DNA from: Brevibacillus composti
GTDB taxonomy: Bacteria > Bacillota > Bacilli > Brevibacillales > Brevibacillaceae
NCBI RefSeq assembly: GCF_016406105.1
Contig: NZ_CP066308.1
Coordinates: 3,521,501-3,585,500 of the forward strand
Direction of reading: 5' to 3'
DNA length: 64,000 nt
The notes under the pieces were generated by a model. That model had not been told where the DNA came from, did not search any database, and worked only from the letters and a program-made list of their open reading frames with translations. The position numbers and the translations under genes were made by a program. Below are positions 49,233-56,780 of the stretch, in pieces (positions within the stretch are counted from its first letter, which is position 1; the number at the start of each line of letters is the position of its first letter).

Positions 49233-49277
49233 AATGCCACGCCAGATTCCATTTTATTCGGGAGAGTGAGAGAAACT

Positions 49278-50168
49278 ATGTACGTGGAACTTTTAGAAGG
49301 CGCCTATGATTTACATGTGCACACAGGACCCGACGTCAGTCCCAGAAAGCTGGATGACCTCGAAATGGCGGAGCGTCTTCGTCATATCGGGATGAAGGGT
49401 TTCGGGATCAAATCCCATTATTTTTGTACAGCCGAAAGAGCGCGGCTCGTTCAGAAACTATATCCCGATATCCATCCTATTGGTGCCATTTGCCTGAATT
49501 ATCCGACAGGCGGGATCAATCCTTCCGCTGTCGAAATGGCCGCCCGCGACGGAGCCAAAATCGTCTGGATGCCCACATTTGACGCGGCAAACGAGCTGGA
49601 CTTCTTGCTCAACCAAGGCAGCTACGGCGAATTGCCGCCCTGGGCAAAAGTCCAGCTGGAATTGAATCAGCAAGGCAAAGGACAAGCCGGAATCAGCATC
49701 CTGGAAAACGGCGAAATCACCAAAAACACACATGATGTCCTGGATATCATTGCGCAGCACCAGCTCATCCTGGCCACCGGCCACTTGAGTAAAAAGGAGA
49801 TCTTTGCCCTGGTCCGGGCTGCCAACGACCATCAGGTCAAGAAGATCGTCATTACCCACCCTACCTTTTCTTCTGTCAATCTGTCCAAAGAGGAGCAGAA
49901 GGAGCTGGCGGAACAGGGGGCCTATCTGGAACAATGTTTCGGGGTCATCACGCCCGTCTACGGGATTGATTGGGACGGCCTTTATGAGACGATTCGCTAT
50001 GTCGGTCCGCGGCACTGCATCCTTTCCAGTGATTTGGGGCAGACGAACAACCCTTATCCGGACGAGGGGATGATCACGTTTGTGAAAAATTTGCTGGACA
50101 ACGGGTTCACCCAGGAGGAAATCAGGAACATGACCGCGGTGAACACCTCACGTCTTGTAGAAGAATAA
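49278..50168 (+). CDS. DUF6282-type metal-dependent hydrolase
   Basis: The protein has 296 residues. The N-terminal DLHVHTGPDVSPRKLDDLEMAERL resembles the H-x-H metal motif of amidohydrolase/PHP folds. Further putative ligands are KSHYF, VITHPTF and SSDLGQ. This matches the DUF6282 family as I know it; its reaction is not established. It diverges from gntR across a shared operator, so it is probably in the same regulon as the TRAP-aldolase genes. ATG 49278 is chosen; GTG 49266 would add four residues. Confidence 0.82.
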   Translation: MYVELLEGAYDLHVHTGPDVSPRKLDDLEMAERLRHIGMKGFGIKSHYFCTAERARLVQKLYPDIHPIGAICLNYPTGGINPSAVEMAARDGAKIVWMPTFDAANELDFLLNQGSYGELPPWAKVQLELNQQGKGQAGISILENGEITKNTHDVLDIIAQHQLILATGHLSKKEIFALVRAANDHQVKKIVITHPTFSSVNLSKEEQKELAEQGAYLEQCFGVITPVYGIDWDGLYETIRYVGPRHCILSSDLGQTNNPYPDEGMITFVKNLLDNGFTQEEIRNMTAVNTSRLVEE

Positions 50169-50187
50169 CAAAGGTGGTATTCATTTC

Positions 50188-50240
50188 GAGACATCCGGCC
50201 TCATCGACATTCGCGGCTTGATGGGGGACCCGGATGTCTC
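50188..50240. terminator. Long-loop hairpin between convergent genes
   Basis: GAGACATCCGG and CCGGATGTCTC pair perfectly over 11 bp with a 31-base loop, followed by GCCTCATTTT. The loop is long for a terminator, so the function is uncertain. Confidence 0.45.
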
Positions 50241-50338
50241 GCCTCATTTTCAAAAGAAACGGCTCGGTCGACCGGGGCAAAATCTGCCCTGTCTGTACGT
50301 TAAATTGACGACAGCCCCCGCGGATGCGAGCCAGTATG

Positions 50339-51715
50339 CTAAAAGCGCAGAAGGCTATTTGATGCTAGATGGTTTTTTCTGCTGTCAATCGAGGCAATAC
50401 AACGAGCCAGCTGCTCTACTCCCGGCTGTATCTGACTCTCATTCACCTGAGAAATGCATAATCGAACCAGATTGTCTTTCTTGTATTCGGGCAAAAACAT
50501 TCTGGATGCATCATCGACGTAAATCTCCTTCTCCCGCAGCACACTCACGACCTGTTTTGCTGTCACCCGCTCTGGAAGAAATACAGAGAGATAAAATCCG
50601 GAAGCCGGTTTGGAAAACTGCGTACCCACTGGCAGCAATAATTCACAGGCTTCTTGAAGAAGCTTCATCTTTTTCTGATAGAGCTCTTTAATTCTCTTCA
50701 TATGGCCGTCCAGCATCCCGCTTTTCAAATAGATTTCGAGTGCCCCCTGAGAAAGGACAGGGCTGTTGAAATCTGCGCTAAATTTATAGCGCAAAAAATG
50801 GTTGATCATTAATTTGGGAAGAACGACGAGCGCAATTCGCAGGCCAGGAAGGAAAATTTTCGAAAAGCTTTTCACATAAATCACTCTGCCGGACGGATTG
50901 TAGGAGAATAGGGGGTCTGATTTTGCATTGGGGTCAAGATCCCCCAAAAAGTCATCTTCCACGATATACACATCGTATTTTTCCGCTAATTCCACGATCT
51001 TTTTTTTCTCATGATTCGTGTAGCTATGCCCAAGCGGGTTTTGAAATCTCGGAACAATATAGAAAAATTTGATGTCGTTGTTTCGGAAGATATACTCCAG
51101 ACGTTCGAGATCGATCCCTTCCATGGTGACATCAATGCCAAACGTCTTCACTTGATGAAGTGTGGCTGACTCAATAAAACCAAAGTAGGTAGGCTGTTCG
51201 ATGAGGATATGGTTCTTCCCGTTTGGAAAGGGCATGGAAACTAACAAATTCAGGGCTTGCTGAGAGCCGGACACGACAAACAGCCTTTCCGGATCGGTAA
51301 ACACCTGCAAATTTTGCAAGTACTTGACCAGTTGAACTCGCAACGAATAAAGCCCTTGCTGATCGGAATACGTAAACAACTCTTCTTTGTAGGTATCAAT
51401 CGCTTGATTCATGCAATGCTGAAATTCAATGTACGGCATGACGCTTTTGTCCGGGCCAGCAGACAAGAAATCAATCGCATGGCTTTTATTTTCAGGGTTT
51501 TGAAATTGATTCACCACATAATAGCCGCTTTTCGGAACCGAATAAATGATATGCTCTTTTTCCAGTTCGCTATATGCTTTGATGACGGTATTTTTGCTGC
51601 AAGCGAACCATTCGGACATTTGGCGCACAGAAGGCAGTTTGCTCCCTGCCAAGAGTGACCCGTTTGCCAGCTGTTTTTTAATTTCTCCCATAATCCCCGC
51701 ATATTTTGCATCCAT
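50339..51715 (-). CDS. MocR-family PLP-dependent transcriptional regulator
   Basis: The protein has 458 residues. The N-terminal GntR winged helix (about 5-70: SKLPSVRQMSEWFACSKNTVIKAYSELEKE) is linked to a fold-type I aminotransferase domain. SGSQQALNLL, VEDDFLGDLD, and the PLP-Lys motif KSFSKIFLPGLRI are intact. MocR proteins (GabR, PdxR) sense amino compounds or PLP and activate divergent genes; here that would be the EamA exporter. The start has AAAGGGGG. Confidence 0.92.
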   Translation of the reverse strand: MDAKYAGIMGEIKKQLANGSLLAGSKLPSVRQMSEWFACSKNTVIKAYSELEKEHIIYSVPKSGYYVVNQFQNPENKSHAIDFLSAGPDKSVMPYIEFQHCMNQAIDTYKEELFTYSDQQGLYSLRVQLVKYLQNLQVFTDPERLFVVSGSQQALNLLVSMPFPNGKNHILIEQPTYFGFIESATLHQVKTFGIDVTMEGIDLERLEYIFRNNDIKFFYIVPRFQNPLGHSYTNHEKKKIVELAEKYDVYIVEDDFLGDLDPNAKSDPLFSYNPSGRVIYVKSFSKIFLPGLRIALVVLPKLMINHFLRYKFSADFNSPVLSQGALEIYLKSGMLDGHMKRIKELYQKKMKLLQEACELLLPVGTQFSKPASGFYLSVFLPERVTAKQVVSVLREKEIYVDDASRMFLPEYKKDNLVRLCISQVNESQIQPGVEQLARCIASIDSRKNHLASNSLLRF

Positions 51716-51724
51716 CGTTATTCC

Positions 51725-51754
51725 CCCTTTCTGTACCAGCCCTTTCTGTACCAG
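51725..51754. repeat. Perfect tandem 15-bp repeat over the mocR ribosome site
   Basis: CCCTTTCTGTACCAG occurs twice head to tail (51725-51739 and 51740-51754), directly upstream of the mocR start. On the minus strand each unit carries CTGGTACAG then AAAGGG, so the ribosome site itself is duplicated. Direct repeats are the usual MocR/GabR operator form, making this an autoregulatory site candidate. Confidence 0.6.
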
Positions 51755-51936
51755 GACAGATGAACGAAAATTCCGTTTCTTTTTGCCGCCGCTCCTTTTA
51801 GTATCTTGATTATATCCGTACAGATGATGAACAGATTAGATAAAGCCGCTGAAAAATCCTTGTGCACAGGAAAAATTTCATGAACGGAAACGGGTACAGC
51901 GTGAACACCAAAAACAAAAGGCGGGAGCTGACTATC

Positions 51937-52839
51937 ATGCAAGTGGAAAGAAGGGAAAAGTTGGGGTTGCTGTTGGGGCTGGCAGGCGTCATCTGTTTTA
52001 GCATCACGCTCCCCGCGACCAGGGTCGCCGTGGAGTATTTCGGAGCAACGTTCGTCGGTTTGGGAAGAACCATTTTCGCCGCTATGATCGTTGCTTTTGT
52101 ATTGCTGGTCAGAAAAGAAAAGAGGCCCTCCCTCCGCCAATTCAAGAGCCTGGTGATTGTCTCGCTCGGCGCGGTTTTAGGCTTTCCCTTGCTCACTTCC
52201 TGGGCCATGGAAAGCCTGCCTGTTTCCCATGGAGCTGTCGTCGTGGCACTTTTGCCATTAGCGACAACAGGATTTGCCATGCTGAGAGCAGGCGAAGTCC
52301 CTTCTCTCATATTTTGGCTTTACAGCCTCATCGGTTCATTGGCAGTAATTACTTATGCGGTCCACCTTGGATTTGGCCAATTGCAATTTGCAGATCTGGC
52401 CTTGCTGGCAGCCGTGCTCATACTCGGGCTCAGCTATGCAGAAGGCGGCAAGCTGGCCCGGGAATTAGGCAGCTGGCAAGTGATTGCTTGGGCACTACTG
52501 ATTGCGGCTCCGCTGTTCATCGTTCCCGTCTTTTTGAACGTGACCGGAGAGATGCTTCATGCCCCTTTGAAAGCCTGGATCAGTTTTCTTTATCTGGCAG
52601 TCGTGAGTCAGTTTCTGGCGTATGTCGCCTGGTATAGCGGCATGTCGCTGGGAGGGATCTCCAGAGTTAGCCAGATTCAATATTTGCAGCCCTTTTTAAT
52701 GATAGCGATCTCCGCTCTGTTTCTGAATGAATCCGTAACCCTTTTCACTGTCCTCGTCGCTGCCATTGTTGTGTGTTCCGTTATCTTTGGCAAGAATGCC
52801 GCGGTGATGAAAAAAGGAGCTGCATCCGTGAAACAGTAA
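51937..52839 (+). CDS. EamA/DMT-family transporter
   Basis: The protein has 300 residues, ten helices in two EamA repeats (about 15-145 and 155-290). Motifs include CFSITLPATRVAVEYFGATFVGLGRTIFAA and VSQFLAYVAWYSGMSLGGISRVSQIQYLQPFLMI. DMT carriers of this kind often export amino acids or related metabolites. Divergence from a MocR regulator supports an amino compound as substrate. ATG 51937 with GGGAG is favoured; upstream in-frame ATGs at 51862 and 51880 add a polar extension. Confidence 0.9.
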   Translation: MQVERREKLGLLLGLAGVICFSITLPATRVAVEYFGATFVGLGRTIFAAMIVAFVLLVRKEKRPSLRQFKSLVIVSLGAVLGFPLLTSWAMESLPVSHGAVVVALLPLATTGFAMLRAGEVPSLIFWLYSLIGSLAVITYAVHLGFGQLQFADLALLAAVLILGLSYAEGGKLARELGSWQVIAWALLIAAPLFIVPVFLNVTGEMLHAPLKAWISFLYLAVVSQFLAYVAWYSGMSLGGISRVSQIQYLQPFLMIAISALFLNESVTLFTVLVAAIVVCSVIFGKNAAVMKKGAASVKQ

Positions 52840-52974
52840 ACCCTTCTTTCCAGCGATCCTAAACCAACCCCAGGTGCCATACGAAGGAACCGGAGCTCAC
52901 ATCCATACTTCGATTGAGACCGAAGCATTTTCATGGTATGTTTATTTTCCAAAATGCAACGGGAGGAGATGAAC

Positions 52975-53448
52975 ATGAACGCTCATGAAGCCATTCTGCT
53001 GAACCTGCGTGAAACCAGGAGACGGTCGATCAAAGTATGGAGCAGTCTGCCTGACGAGTGGCTGCCCTGGAGACCGGACCCTGACGCCATGTCCTTTGGT
53101 GAAATGATTCGCCACGTGTGGACCGGTACCCATGATTACCATGTGATCGTAAAAAATAACGGTTCCCTTGCGAATCGAGCGCCGCAACTCTACGAAAACG
53201 AGCCTATCGTCTCGGTTGAAGAGGAAATCCGCATGTCGAAGCCGTATTTTGATGACTTCCTCGCTTATATCGAAACGGTAGGAGAAGACGAGCTGTCTAC
53301 CCGACTGATTGTACGCAGCGATGCCGGGTATACGCGTTCACTGGGGGATATGCTGCTCCGGATCGCGTATCACGATGCCGTCCATACAGGTCAGTTTCTC
53401 CAATACATGAGAATGGTAGGATTAGAGAGGTCCCAAATTTGGGATTAA
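52975..53448 (+). CDS. DinB-family protein (second copy)
   Basis: The protein has 157 residues in a four-helix bundle. Metal-type histidines lie in IRHVWTGTHDYH (about residue 45) and YHDAVHTGQFLQYMR (about 140). It differs from the protein at 7071 (for example two His in the second helix). A GGGAGGAG site precedes two in-frame ATGs; 52975 has the better spacing. It is isolated, 136 bp after the EamA gene. Confidence 0.87.
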   Translation: MNAHEAILLNLRETRRRSIKVWSSLPDEWLPWRPDPDAMSFGEMIRHVWTGTHDYHVIVKNNGSLANRAPQLYENEPIVSVEEEIRMSKPYFDDFLAYIETVGEDELSTRLIVRSDAGYTRSLGDMLLRIAYHDAVHTGQFLQYMRMVGLERSQIWD

Positions 53449-53477
53449 CTGACGATTTATGAATTGACATCACATAG

Positions 53478-53801
53478 CTTAGTGATGGGGATGTCATTCT
53501 AACTGTCAAACCAGGAGGCCGTCGTAATCAAGGAACACACGCCAAATCAGTTCTGATTGGTAAGGATGAAGGGGGACGGTATCATGTGAAAAAGACCATC
53601 GATACCCCGGAGGAACTTCAGCTAGGGTCTTTGAAGACATATTTTTTGGCACTAACCCGTTTTTTTTCTAAACGTCCAAAACCACCGTGGGTACAAAATC
53701 CGATGAGTTATACAAAAAAAACTTGGGAACTGATGGAGGAAAGGTTCTGTTATACGGGAATTGACCCTGGAAGAGGATTTCCCGCAATAGATGGTGGTTA
53801 A
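53478..53801 (+). pseudogene. Unrecognised gene fragment
   Basis: The frame is open from 53478 to 53801 (about 107 codons) but has no ATG near its start and no ribosome site; the only usable start, GTG 53586, is preceded by GGGGGACGG. The sequence (GDVILTVKPGGRRNQGTHAK..., TIDTPEELQLGSLKTYFLALTRFF) is not familiar to me. It ends as the next fragment begins in another frame. It is probably debris at the edge of the mobile region. Confidence 0.35.
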
Positions 53802-54042
53802 AGGCGACCTTGGTTCTATCAATCACTATACCGATTTAGGTAAGAGCGGTGACACAATATCTGTTTACGATTTGAAAAAGTGGGAGTTGGTGAAAAAGAT
53901 AAAAACGCCTACCCCAGCGGACATTGCATTGGATGGAAATCATCTGCTGGTCACAAACTTTGTAAACGGTACCCTGTCCATCATTGATACGACCGATTTA
54001 GAGCAAAAAGACCAGATAATGGTCGGGGAATGGCGCGCCTAG
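53791..54042 (+). pseudogene. Fragment of a YncE/YVTN-type beta-propeller protein
   Basis: The frame has 83 codons. DTISVYDLKKWELVKKI, PADIALDGNHLLVTNFVNGTLSIIDTTDL is one full propeller blade plus part of another, as in YncE/cytochrome-d1-like proteins of over 300 residues. There is no ribosome site at 53791 and no signal peptide. It ends just before a terminator, so it may be the surviving 3' part of a deleted gene. Confidence 0.5.
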
Positions 54043-54076
54043 GTTCTGGTCATACCTGAGTGGAGAATTACGCACC

Positions 54077-54121
54077 CCAAAAGCGCTCCCTCTTTTTTTA
54101 GAGAGAGCGTTCTTTTTTTAT
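54077..54121 (+). terminator. Intrinsic terminator after the propeller fragment
   Basis: AAGCGCTCCCTC and GAGAGAGCGTT pair with one mismatch, followed by T7. From here to 54330 the DNA is AT-rich and should hold the promoter of the next gene; no clean -35/-10 pair is seen. Confidence 0.75.
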
Positions 54122-54349
54122 CGCTTATTAGATCTTTTCTTTGTTAACACAAACTATTAATCAAAAGGTGAGACATATCCTTTTGCGTATGGTCGTTTAA
54201 CCGGTATATAGCAAAAAGTACAAGATCCATCCTAGGATCATTTTTGCCAGGATTATTTCGGAGTTCATTGCAAAATGTAACATATTATGGTAATATTTTG
54301 AAATAAGTAAGAAACAAAAATTAATTTACTGTTTAAGGAGGAGATTCAT

Positions 54350-54760
54350 TTGAAATTAAGGCAAATAAGATTTTTACTAAGCACTTTTTCTTTGGGCATC
54401 CTTATCGGTGCGAGTACAACGGTCGCATATGCAACTTATGCAGAAAGTAACTGGGGATATTATGGGCCTATTAATGGTTACTCTTATAAAAACAAGGGTG
54501 ATATTTCGAACGATACTCGATTGTGGGCTGGTACGGTTGCTCATTCTACTGATGGCAACGTACCTACTGGTTATATTGGTGTTAAATCGAGATTATATAA
54601 GTCAGATGCACTATGTAAATCAACTGATTTTATCTATAACACAAGCCGAGCAGCCGGGTTATCTAATTCAACATCTGGTGACTGTGGTTCAGGAACCTAT
54701 TATAGTAAAGGTGTAAGCGCTGCATATAACGGAAATGGATATGATACATACAATCAATAG
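54350..54760 (+). CDS. Small secreted Cys-containing protein, C-terminus replaced by IS insertion
   Basis: The TTG start follows AAGGAGGAG at 54335. The protein has 136 residues: signal peptide 1-29 (VAYATYA), then a Gly/Tyr/Ser-rich mature part with WGYYGPINGYSYKNKGD and two Cys (ALCKST, SGDCGSG), plausibly one disulfide. It looks bacteriocin-like but the family is not certain. The last codon and stop (CAA TAG) come from the IS4 end. Joining across the insertion restores ...YDTYN-TFQSPNIQY-stop just before the next gene's ribosome site. AT-rich codon use differs from the host. Confidence 0.8.
   Translation: MKLRQIRFLLSTFSLGILIGASTTVAYATYAESNWGYYGPINGYSYKNKGDISNDTRLWAGTVAHSTDGNVPTGYIGVKSRLYKSDALCKSTDFIYNTSRAAGLSNSTSGDCGSGTYYSKGVSAAYNGNGYDTYNQ
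54746..54754. repeat. Left 9-bp target site duplication of IS4 copy A
   Basis: ACATACAAT here is repeated exactly at 56231-56239 on the other side of the element. Confidence 0.93.
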
Positions 54761-56230
54761 CGTTGCATAAACATTGCTTTTCTATCGTTTATAGAATTTT
54801 CCGAAAACGGACCTGCCGCCGTATAGGCTAAAAAGTTAAGGGGGCTATGCATGCAAGGCAGTCATTGTCCATTTGGTAATATCTAGGATTTCAAGGTGCT
54901 GATTACCTTTTCTTGCTTTGCGTTGCCTTAGCTCTTCACGACCTTCTGCCGACATTTCGAAGTGCGTGCTGGTTTTCGAAATACAGCCGCTTTAAAAACT
55001 TCCCACGACTTGGTGAGATTCGATTTTAGTAGTCGGCTTAGATCAAGCAGCGACTTAGTTGTCGAGAGCTCCAGTTTCATCAGGAGCAGAAGGCAGTAAC
55101 TAATCAGGCAAATCAGGATCTGGTTCCATACGGCGTTTTCATCTTCACCGTAGAATCGCGTCAACTTCAGATGCTGCTTCAACCATCGGAAGAAGGTTTC
55201 AATCTTCCAGCGATTGCGGTACAAGTCGCCGATTTCTTCAGCGGTCAGATCGAATCGGTTCGTTATGATTCGGATGGGATTTCCTTTTAAATCGACGGTT
55301 TCGATGAGGCGAAGAACATGCTTCATCTGTTTGGCCCCTTTGCCGATCTTCACCATGCGATCCCGAGTCATGACCGAGCCTTCCGCTGTTGGAAATTCAT
55401 CCATCACTTCGACAATAGCATTGTCTTTCAACCGAGTAACGAAGAAGACTCCATCCCAGCAGTACTGGTCGTATTTCTCGTAGTCCACGTAGCCGCGGTC
55501 AAATACATAAGTAGCGCCGGTTTCATCGATGAGCGCATCCATTTGGGTGCGATCTGACGGCTTGGCCGGAGTGAGCACGGCCTTCTCCGGATAGACCGTA
55601 TCCGGATCACAGAAGGTCACGCGTAAGTGGAGTTTCACGCCGGCTTTCGTTTTCCGGTACGTTGCCCACTTGTACTTGCTAAGACACAGACTCATGGTCG
55701 TGGAATCCAGCAGTTTAACCGTACCGACTCGCCCAGCGGCAGGCGTGCGAATGCGAGTGACCTGAGCGACCAGATCGACAAATAGCTGCTGTAAAAGTTC
55801 CGGCGACAGCTTGTTGTTCTTCCTGGAAAGCTGCGAAATACTGATGGAGGTGATGCCGAGTTCTTTCTGGAAGGCTTCGTTATTCTCAATTTCGGTGACA
55901 ATGTCCCGCAAAGCCTTGCGCTGATTCAGCTGAGCGTCCATGAAGATGAGAAGGTACGCTAGAGTGGTAAGCTTCTTCACATACTTGTCTTCGCCGGTTT
56001 CTGTGGTCCAGTCGGAAATTATTTTTGCATTTAAGGGTGCAACCCATTTACCAAATGACGAAAGTAGTGTATCCTTGTCCATGCGTGATCTCCTATGATT
56101 AGGGATTTGGACAGGACTACCTGCTACCCTAATTATGGAGATTTTTTCTTGCAATGGACGTCTTTAATTTAACATTTTTAGCACAATTTAGAATAACAGA
56201 GAAGGGTTCGAATTTAATGCAACGCTATTG
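54755..56230. mobile_element. IS4-family insertion sequence, copy A (complete)
   Basis: The element has 1476 bp, bounded by perfect 14-bp inverted repeats CAATAGCGTTGCAT and ATGCAACGCTATTG, with 9-bp target duplications. It carries one transposase gene on the minus strand. The inner left end (54770-54930) holds nothing else recognisable. Copy B lies at 63032 in the opposite orientation; compared over the shared left part they differ at one base seen (T/C near 63082). Confidence 0.95.
54928..56082 (-). CDS. IS4-family transposase (copy A)
   Basis: The protein has 384 residues with a complete DDE set: D in KLLDSTTMSL (about 145), D in YVFDRGYVDYEKY (about 220), and the IS4 Y-x2-R-x3-E-x6-K motif in LYRNRWKIETFFRWLK (about 310). 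An N-terminal DUF4372-like region precedes it. ATG 56082 has GGAGATCACGC; the longer frame is upstream noise. It looks functional. Confidence 0.93.
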   Translation of the reverse strand: MDKDTLLSSFGKWVAPLNAKIISDWTTETGEDKYVKKLTTLAYLLIFMDAQLNQRKALRDIVTEIENNEAFQKELGITSISISQLSRKNNKLSPELLQQLFVDLVAQVTRIRTPAAGRVGTVKLLDSTTMSLCLSKYKWATYRKTKAGVKLHLRVTFCDPDTVYPEKAVLTPAKPSDRTQMDALIDETGATYVFDRGYVDYEKYDQYCWDGVFFVTRLKDNAIVEVMDEFPTAEGSVMTRDRMVKIGKGAKQMKHVLRLIETVDLKGNPIRIITNRFDLTAEEIGDLYRNRWKIETFFRWLKQHLKLTRFYGEDENAVWNQILICLISYCLLLLMKLELSTTKSLLDLSRLLKSNLTKSWEVFKAAVFRKPARTSKCRQKVVKS

Positions 56231-56239
56231 ACATACAAT
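56231..56239. repeat. Right 9-bp target site duplication of IS4 copy A
   Basis: ACATACAAT is identical to 54746-54754. The bases after it (ACATTTCAG...TATTAA) are the severed 3' end of the upstream secreted-protein gene. Confidence 0.93.
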
Positions 56240-56279
56240 ACATTTCAGTCACCAAATATTCAATATTAAGGAGGAGCCT

Positions 56280-56708
56280 ATGATGAGGATTAGAAATTCG
56301 GCACTAAAATTAATTGTAGTAGGTTCTGTGTTGGGAATCGGTATTACGTTAGGCATTCTCAGTGTTGGCACGACATTAGCCAACAGGCAGGACCAGGACC
56401 AAATCAACTTTCCAGTAAATGAGAATGGACAAACTTATGGTTCTTCACTGTATGCATCTTCTCCAAGTAAAGAACCCGATTTAATCAAAGCAATTGGTGT
56501 AGATGGTACAGTTGGTTACGTGAAATCTACTGATTTGAACGAAAGTTTACCAAAAACCCCTACGCAAGCATTGGACCATCAACGTAATAAAAAGAAAGGT
56601 CATCGGACGATTCCATTGTATGATGTAAATGGAAAGAAAGTAATTGGAACATTTCATGTTGAAAACGGTGAAGAGTCTTTCAAAGAAACAACCACGGATA
56701 ACGAGTAA
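56280..56708 (+). CDS. Small secreted protein with GYV motif, second gene of split operon
   Basis: The protein has 142 residues. A signal peptide or anchor (10-33) is followed by FPVNENGQTYGSSL, PDLIKAIGVDGTVGYVKSTDL, and a C-terminal TIPLYDVNGKKVIGTFHV strand pair. I recall such G-V-D/N-G-x-x-GYV-x-x-x-DL proteins in Bacilli and actinobacteria, without a known function. AAGGAGGAG precedes tandem ATGs at 56280/56283. The original stop of the upstream gene (TAA) lies directly before this ribosome site, so the two were one operon before the IS insertion. A terminator follows. Confidence 0.8.
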   Translation: MMRIRNSALKLIVVGSVLGIGITLGILSVGTTLANRQDQDQINFPVNENGQTYGSSLYASSPSKEPDLIKAIGVDGTVGYVKSTDLNESLPKTPTQALDHQRNKKKGHRTIPLYDVNGKKVIGTFHVENGEESFKETTTDNE

Positions 56709-56728
56709 TGCCAGTTTTCTATAATAAA

Positions 56729-56775
56729 CCAGAAAAGAGCACTCGGATTAGGGAATTCGGGTGCTTTTTCTGGTT
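56729..56775 (+). terminator. Terminator of the secreted-protein operon
   Basis: AGCACTCG and CGGGTGCT pair (one G-U), extended by CCAGAAAA/TTTTTCTGG. The T-run is right before the IS5-like element. Confidence 0.75.
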
Positions 56776-56780
56776 TTACT

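Noticed and set aside
54350-54760. Gene one ends naturally at 54760
   Set aside because: The final CAA TAG codons belong to the IS terminal repeat; the 9-bp duplication shows the original end lies after 56239.
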